Assembly: GCA_959019775.1 (NCBI GenBank)
Contig: CAUEPS010000005.1
Span: 46,181-110,180 of the forward strand
Reading direction: 5' to 3'
From: an uncultured Collinsella sp.
GTDB lineage: Bacteria > Actinomycetota > Coriobacteriia > Coriobacteriales > Coriobacteriaceae
DNA length: 64,000 nucleotides
Made by a program: the position numbers and the translations under genes. Positions 60,664 to 64,000 of this stretch are shown here, piece by piece. Position 1 is the first letter of the stretch, and the number at the start of each line of letters is the position of its first letter. Below the pieces are notes generated by a model. It made no database searches and was not told where the DNA came from. It was given only the letters and a program-made list of their open reading frames with translations.

Positions 60664-62088
60664 CTAGCACACACCTTCCACAAAGCGGTCGAGCTCAACA
60701 AAACGGGAACCCTTGACCAGTACAACATCATGATTTTCAAGCGCGCCGCCCATGCGGTCGAGCACCTGCTGATAATCGGAGAACACCTGGATACGGTCCT
60801 CATCCATACCCATCATACGTGCGGCATCGGCCATGAGCTGAGCCAGCTCGCCGCCGACGCACGCGAGCATGTCGAGCTTCTTGGCGGCGGCATAGGCGCC
60901 CACGAGCTCATGCATGCGGGGAGCCTCGTCACCCATCTCGCCCATCTCGCCCAGGATCGCCATGCGCGAACCGTCACAGATGAGCGAGCACAACAAATCG
61001 AGGCCGGCAGCCATAGACTCGGCACTGGCGTTATAGGAGTCGTCGATGATGCGTGCTCCGCTCTTGGCGCGCTTGATCTCCTGACGGTGACCGGTGATCG
61101 TAAGCCCCCTAAAGGCAGCATCGATCTGCTCGGGCGTCACGCCCAGACGATAGGCGACCGCGGCGGCCTTGACGGCATTGGGCACGGACTGCACGCCGGG
61201 AATGGCCAGCATGGTATCGACCGTGTCGCCCTGACCAAAGTCGAGCGTAAAGACCGGATGGCCCTCGTCGTCGACGCGAATGTCGCGCGCGCGGACCTCG
61301 TCGTCGTCCGAGACACCGGCCAGCATCACGTCGATACCCGCAGGCTGAGCGAACGTATCACGAATGAACGGCGTAAAGTCGTCCTCACCGCCCAAAACCA
61401 GCAGCGGCGAAAAGTCGCCGGCGGCGCACATGCCCTGGACAATCTCGGACTTGGCGCGGGCGATGTTCTCGCGGCTGCCCAGGATACCGATGTGGGAGGT
61501 TCCGATCTTGCTCACGATGGCAAGATTGGGGTTGGCAGACTGGGACAGGCGCTCAATCTCATGAAAATGGTTCATGCCCATCTCGAGCACCAGGACCTCG
61601 GTATCGGCCGGAGCGGAAAGCACCGTGAGCGGCATGCCGATCAGGTTGTTGAAATTGCCCTTCGTGGCCCAGACGCGATAACGCTTGGCGAGCACGGCAG
61701 CGAGCACGTCCTTGGTCGTCGTCTTGCCAATCGAACCGGTAATGCCGACGACCAGGCAGCCAAGCTCCAAGCGATATACGTGCGCCAGGCGCAGCAAGAA
61801 CTCCACGGGGTCGTCGGTCAGCAAGATGGCGCATCCCTTGTCCTGCGCCAACGAAACCAGCTCGGCATCGGGCTCGCGCGTCATCACGACGGCACCGGCA
61901 CCCGACTCGATGGCACAGGAGGCAAAATCATTGCCGTCGACCTTTTCGCCGGGGAAGGCGACAAAGATCGTCCCCTCCTCGACCTGACGCGAGTCGATAA
62001 CGCACCCGCGGCATACCCGATCGACTTCTTCCGTCACGGTTCGGGCCCCCGTTGAGGCCGCGAGGTTGTTGACGGCGATCTCTATCAT
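60664..62088 (-). CDS. murF: UDP-MurNAc-tripeptide--D-Ala-D-Ala ligase
   Basis: A 474-aa Mur ligase: N-terminal VCRGCVIDSRQVEEGTIFVAFPGEKVDGNDF, ATP loop GITGSIGKTTTKDVLAAVL, and IIDDSYNASAESMAAGLDLL. Completes the pentapeptide. ATG at 62088 follows GGGGAGCTGCA. 125 bases after ftsI; no terminator seen between. Confidence 0.96.
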   Translation of the reverse strand: MIEIAVNNLAASTGARTVTEEVDRVCRGCVIDSRQVEEGTIFVAFPGEKVDGNDFASCAIESGAGAVVMTREPDAELVSLAQDKGCAILLTDDPVEFLLRLAHVYRLELGCLVVGITGSIGKTTTKDVLAAVLAKRYRVWATKGNFNNLIGMPLTVLSAPADTEVLVLEMGMNHFHEIERLSQSANPNLAIVSKIGTSHIGILGSRENIARAKSEIVQGMCAAGDFSPLLVLGGEDDFTPFIRDTFAQPAGIDVMLAGVSDDDEVRARDIRVDDEGHPVFTLDFGQGDTVDTMLAIPGVQSVPNAVKAAAVAYRLGVTPEQIDAAFRGLTITGHRQEIKRAKSGARIIDDSYNASAESMAAGLDLLCSLICDGSRMAILGEMGEMGDEAPRMHELVGAYAAAKKLDMLACVGGELAQLMADAARMMGMDEDRIQVFSDYQQVLDRMGGALENHDVVLVKGSRFVELDRFVEGVC

Positions 62089-62213
62089 TGCAGCTCCCCT
62101 GTAAACCTAATAATGCTATCGGCGTATTGTATCCCAGTGCCATGCGCGCGTGGTGCAGGGCATGTGAACACCCTTCAGATCAAACGGCAGGCCACGCTCA
62201 AGATTGTAACCCC

Positions 62214-63914
62214 CTACTTCGTGCGCGGGATACCCAGCACGTCGAGCGCGTTGGCCATAATGGACTGGAATGGCACCGCGGCGGCATCCGAGCCGCTCGG
62301 CGTTCCATCGAGTGTGATATAGCACAGCACCTTGGGCGATTGTGCCGGCACAAAGCCCATAAAGGACGACATGTAGTTCTCCTTGAGGTAACCGCCGTTC
62401 TCGTCAGCACGCTCGGCCGTACCGGTCTTGCCCGCCACGTCATAGCCATCGACCGCACCGCCAACGCCCGTGCCTTCGGACACGACCGTCTGCATGCACG
62501 ATGTCACCTGGGCGGCAGCATCCTCCGAAATCGCACGCTCGCCTTCGCCCCAGTCCTTCTCATCACCCTTGCTGGACTTATAGAAGTGCGGAGTCATCAT
62601 CACGCCGCCGTTCGCGATGCCGCCCACGGCACGTGCAACCTCAATCGGCGAGACGGACAGCGCCTGGCCAAAGCTCATCGAGCCCAGCGTGGCGCCGTCG
62701 TACTGGTCGCGCTCCTTGACGATGCCCAGGCTCTCACCCGGAAAATCGACACCGGAGCTATGACCGATACCCCACTTGTCCACATAGGTGGCAAAATCAT
62801 CGGCACCGATCTTGCGTCCCACCAGGACAAAGCCCACATTGGACGAACGGCGCATCATCTCGCGCACGTCCATGGTCATGGTGTAGTCGCGCTTATCGGC
62901 GTCGGTAACGGTGTCGTCGCCGACCTTAATGCTCGCCGGTACCTCAAACGACGTGCTCGAACGCACGGCGCCCAAGTCGAAGCCGGCACCGGCCACGAGC
63001 GTCTTAAAGACCGAGCCGGGCTCGTAGGCATCGGTAACCAGGCGCAAGTTCATGTCCTCGGTCTTGGCGTTTTCCAGATCGGTCTGGTCATATGTCGGAT
63101 ACGAGCATGCCGCCAGAATCTCGCCCGTCGTGGGATCGGTGACCAGGGCCGAGCCATTCTTGGCCTTGGTCTTTTCGACCGCCTCGGCCAGGGCGTCCTC
63201 GGCGGCACGCTGGATATTGACATCGAGCGTCGTCACGATATCCACGCCGTCAACCGCCGCCACCTTTTTATAGGCGCCGCCCGCGATATAGCTACCGTCC
63301 CTCGCACGCTCGCGCACCAGCGAACCGTTCGTTCCGGTCAAAAGCTTGTTGTACTGTTTTTCGAGGCCCGTCAGACCGTCGTTGTCCACGTTTACCACGC
63401 CAAGCACCTGCGATGCCAGATTGCCGTAGGGGTATACGCGCTTCATGGCCTGCTCAAAGAGCACGCCTGGCAGGTTCTTCTTCTCCAGCGCCGCGACATC
63501 ATCCTCGTCCACCTGACGTTTGATATACACCCAGGTGCCATCCGACTCAACGAGCTCGCGACAGGTCTTTTTATCGATGCCCGTAGCTTTGACCAGCGCC
63601 GACACCGTCTTGTCAACGTCCTCGATAAGCTGAGGATTCACGGCGATGTTGCGGCATTCGACCGACGACGTCAGCACGTTGCCGTTACGGTCGTAGATGG
63701 TACCGCGCTTGGCATACAGCGTCTGCGCAAGCAAGCGACGTGCATCGGCGCGGTCGCGCAACTTATCGGCTTCCACGATTTGATAGTCGGCAAGGCGAAG
63801 GACGCCCAAACCCAAGCCAAGCCCGATAAAGCCCATAACGGCCTTGCGACGGGGCAGCGGCGTACCCGTGAGCCATTCGGTCGACGAGCTCTTGCGCGGT
63901 CTGGTGTTATGCAT
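62214..63914 (-). CDS. ftsI: Septal penicillin-binding protein (FtsI/PBP3 transpeptidase)
   Basis: A 566-aa class B PBP. Basic N-terminus, one membrane helix (KAVMGFIGLGLGLGVLRLADYQIV), pedestal domain with AKRGTIYDRNGNVL, then the transpeptidase with SVFK (S301-K304), SSN (357-359) and KTGT (496-499). Works with FtsW. Shorter than many actinobacterial FtsI and lacking C-terminal PASTA domains. Its ATG at 63914 overlaps the stop of the upstream frame (ATGCATAA). Confidence 0.94.
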   Translation of the reverse strand: MHNTRPRKSSSTEWLTGTPLPRRKAVMGFIGLGLGLGVLRLADYQIVEADKLRDRADARRLLAQTLYAKRGTIYDRNGNVLTSSVECRNIAVNPQLIEDVDKTVSALVKATGIDKKTCRELVESDGTWVYIKRQVDEDDVAALEKKNLPGVLFEQAMKRVYPYGNLASQVLGVVNVDNDGLTGLEKQYNKLLTGTNGSLVRERARDGSYIAGGAYKKVAAVDGVDIVTTLDVNIQRAAEDALAEAVEKTKAKNGSALVTDPTTGEILAACSYPTYDQTDLENAKTEDMNLRLVTDAYEPGSVFKTLVAGAGFDLGAVRSSTSFEVPASIKVGDDTVTDADKRDYTMTMDVREMMRRSSNVGFVLVGRKIGADDFATYVDKWGIGHSSGVDFPGESLGIVKERDQYDGATLGSMSFGQALSVSPIEVARAVGGIANGGVMMTPHFYKSSKGDEKDWGEGERAISEDAAAQVTSCMQTVVSEGTGVGGAVDGYDVAGKTGTAERADENGGYLKENYMSSFMGFVPAQSPKVLCYITLDGTPSGSDAAAVPFQSIMANALDVLGIPRTK

Positions 63915-64000
63915 TTGAGGGCCACTCGAGCCACGGAGACGCGATGCGGGGTCGTTGCCATAGGACGGCCTCGCGTTGTAAGATGGCCGACCCGTTCCTT
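63907..64000 (-). CDS. 3' end of the gene upstream of ftsI (ftsL position)
   Basis: The last 30 codons of a frame that ends ILQREAVLWQRPRIASPW...NA with a TAA overlapping the ftsI start. In dcw clusters this place is held by the small membrane protein FtsL. Too short to identify; the overlap with ftsI is the main support. Confidence 0.5.
   Translation of the reverse strand, partial: RNGSAILQREAVLWQRPRIASPWLEWPSNA

Noticed and set aside
58780..62055. A 1091-codon plus-strand open frame
   Set aside because: It lies antisense to murD, mraY and murF, all clearly real. Its translation is rich in His, Arg, Gly and Leu with no domain pattern, as expected from the complement of high-GC coding DNA.

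Overview
The window looks like a chromosomal segment of a high-GC, anaerobic actinobacterium of the class Coriobacteriia, most like Collinsella or a close relative. The gut-anaerobe signs are two double-cubane [8Fe-9S] cluster reductase-type proteins beside their BadF/HgdC-type activator and a CyuA-type cysteine desulfidase. The actinobacterial sign is a division and cell-wall cluster running ftsI-murF-mraY-murD-ftsW-murG-murC-murB-ftsQ-ftsZ with pgeF, yggS, sepF, yggT and divIVA. The assignment rests on protein character and gene order read by eye; no database search was possible. No transposase, prophage, CRISPR array, rRNA or tRNA was seen.

Layout. 1-2.9 kb (minus): activator (partial) and two 2-hydroxyacyl-CoA-dehydratase-like proteins, with a structured repeat after each dehydratase gene. 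3.3-8.7 kb (minus): modABC molybdate uptake followed by mogA and moeA for molybdenum cofactor; ModB carries an unusual secreted N-terminal domain. 8.9-16.8 kb: ClC channel, lipid kinase, release-factor-like rescue protein, xpt, an MFS exporter, O-acetylhomoserine sulfhydrylase, a C_GCAxxG_C_C protein and a YigZ protein. 16.9-18.8 kb: RNase P RNA and rpsA. 19-26.7 kb: HAD hydrolase, cysteine desulfidase, rpiB, ndk, and argG/argH with an unannotated 56-codon gene between them and an arginine-rich leader peptide upstream of argG. 26.7-41.5 kb: a second HAD hydrolase, polA, M18 aminopeptidase, yaaA, thiC (TPP riboswitch) and thiD, an SGNH hydrolase, a PARG-like protein, a Bax-inhibitor-like protein, and Pit/DUF47 phosphate transport. 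41.7-64 kb: a nitroreductase, then a long minus-strand run containing divIVA-yggT-sepF-yggS, phoU-pstBACS, pgeF-ftsZ-ftsQ and the mur/fts genes.

How the parts fit. The right third is the actinobacterial division/cell-wall cluster, with a complete pstSCAB-phoU phosphate operon inserted between pgeF and yggS; pgeF and pstS overlap by four bases. With the Pit/DUF47 pair at 39.7-41.5 kb, the window has both low- and high-affinity phosphate uptake. The Mo genes form a transport-plus-cofactor block.

The main unexplained signal is intergenic. There are at least nine long hairpins or palindromes that are not ordinary terminators: two copies of a ~105-bp covarying repeat in the dehydratase operon, three hairpins sharing TTGCGGTGAAATA-type ends, perfect 34-bp and 26-bp inverted repeats, a 29-bp palindrome, and a ~300-bp array of five hairpins built on TCTCGATCTGTAACA. 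The best single regulatory candidate is the argG leader (26192-26376), which has the full layout of a ribosome-mediated attenuator.
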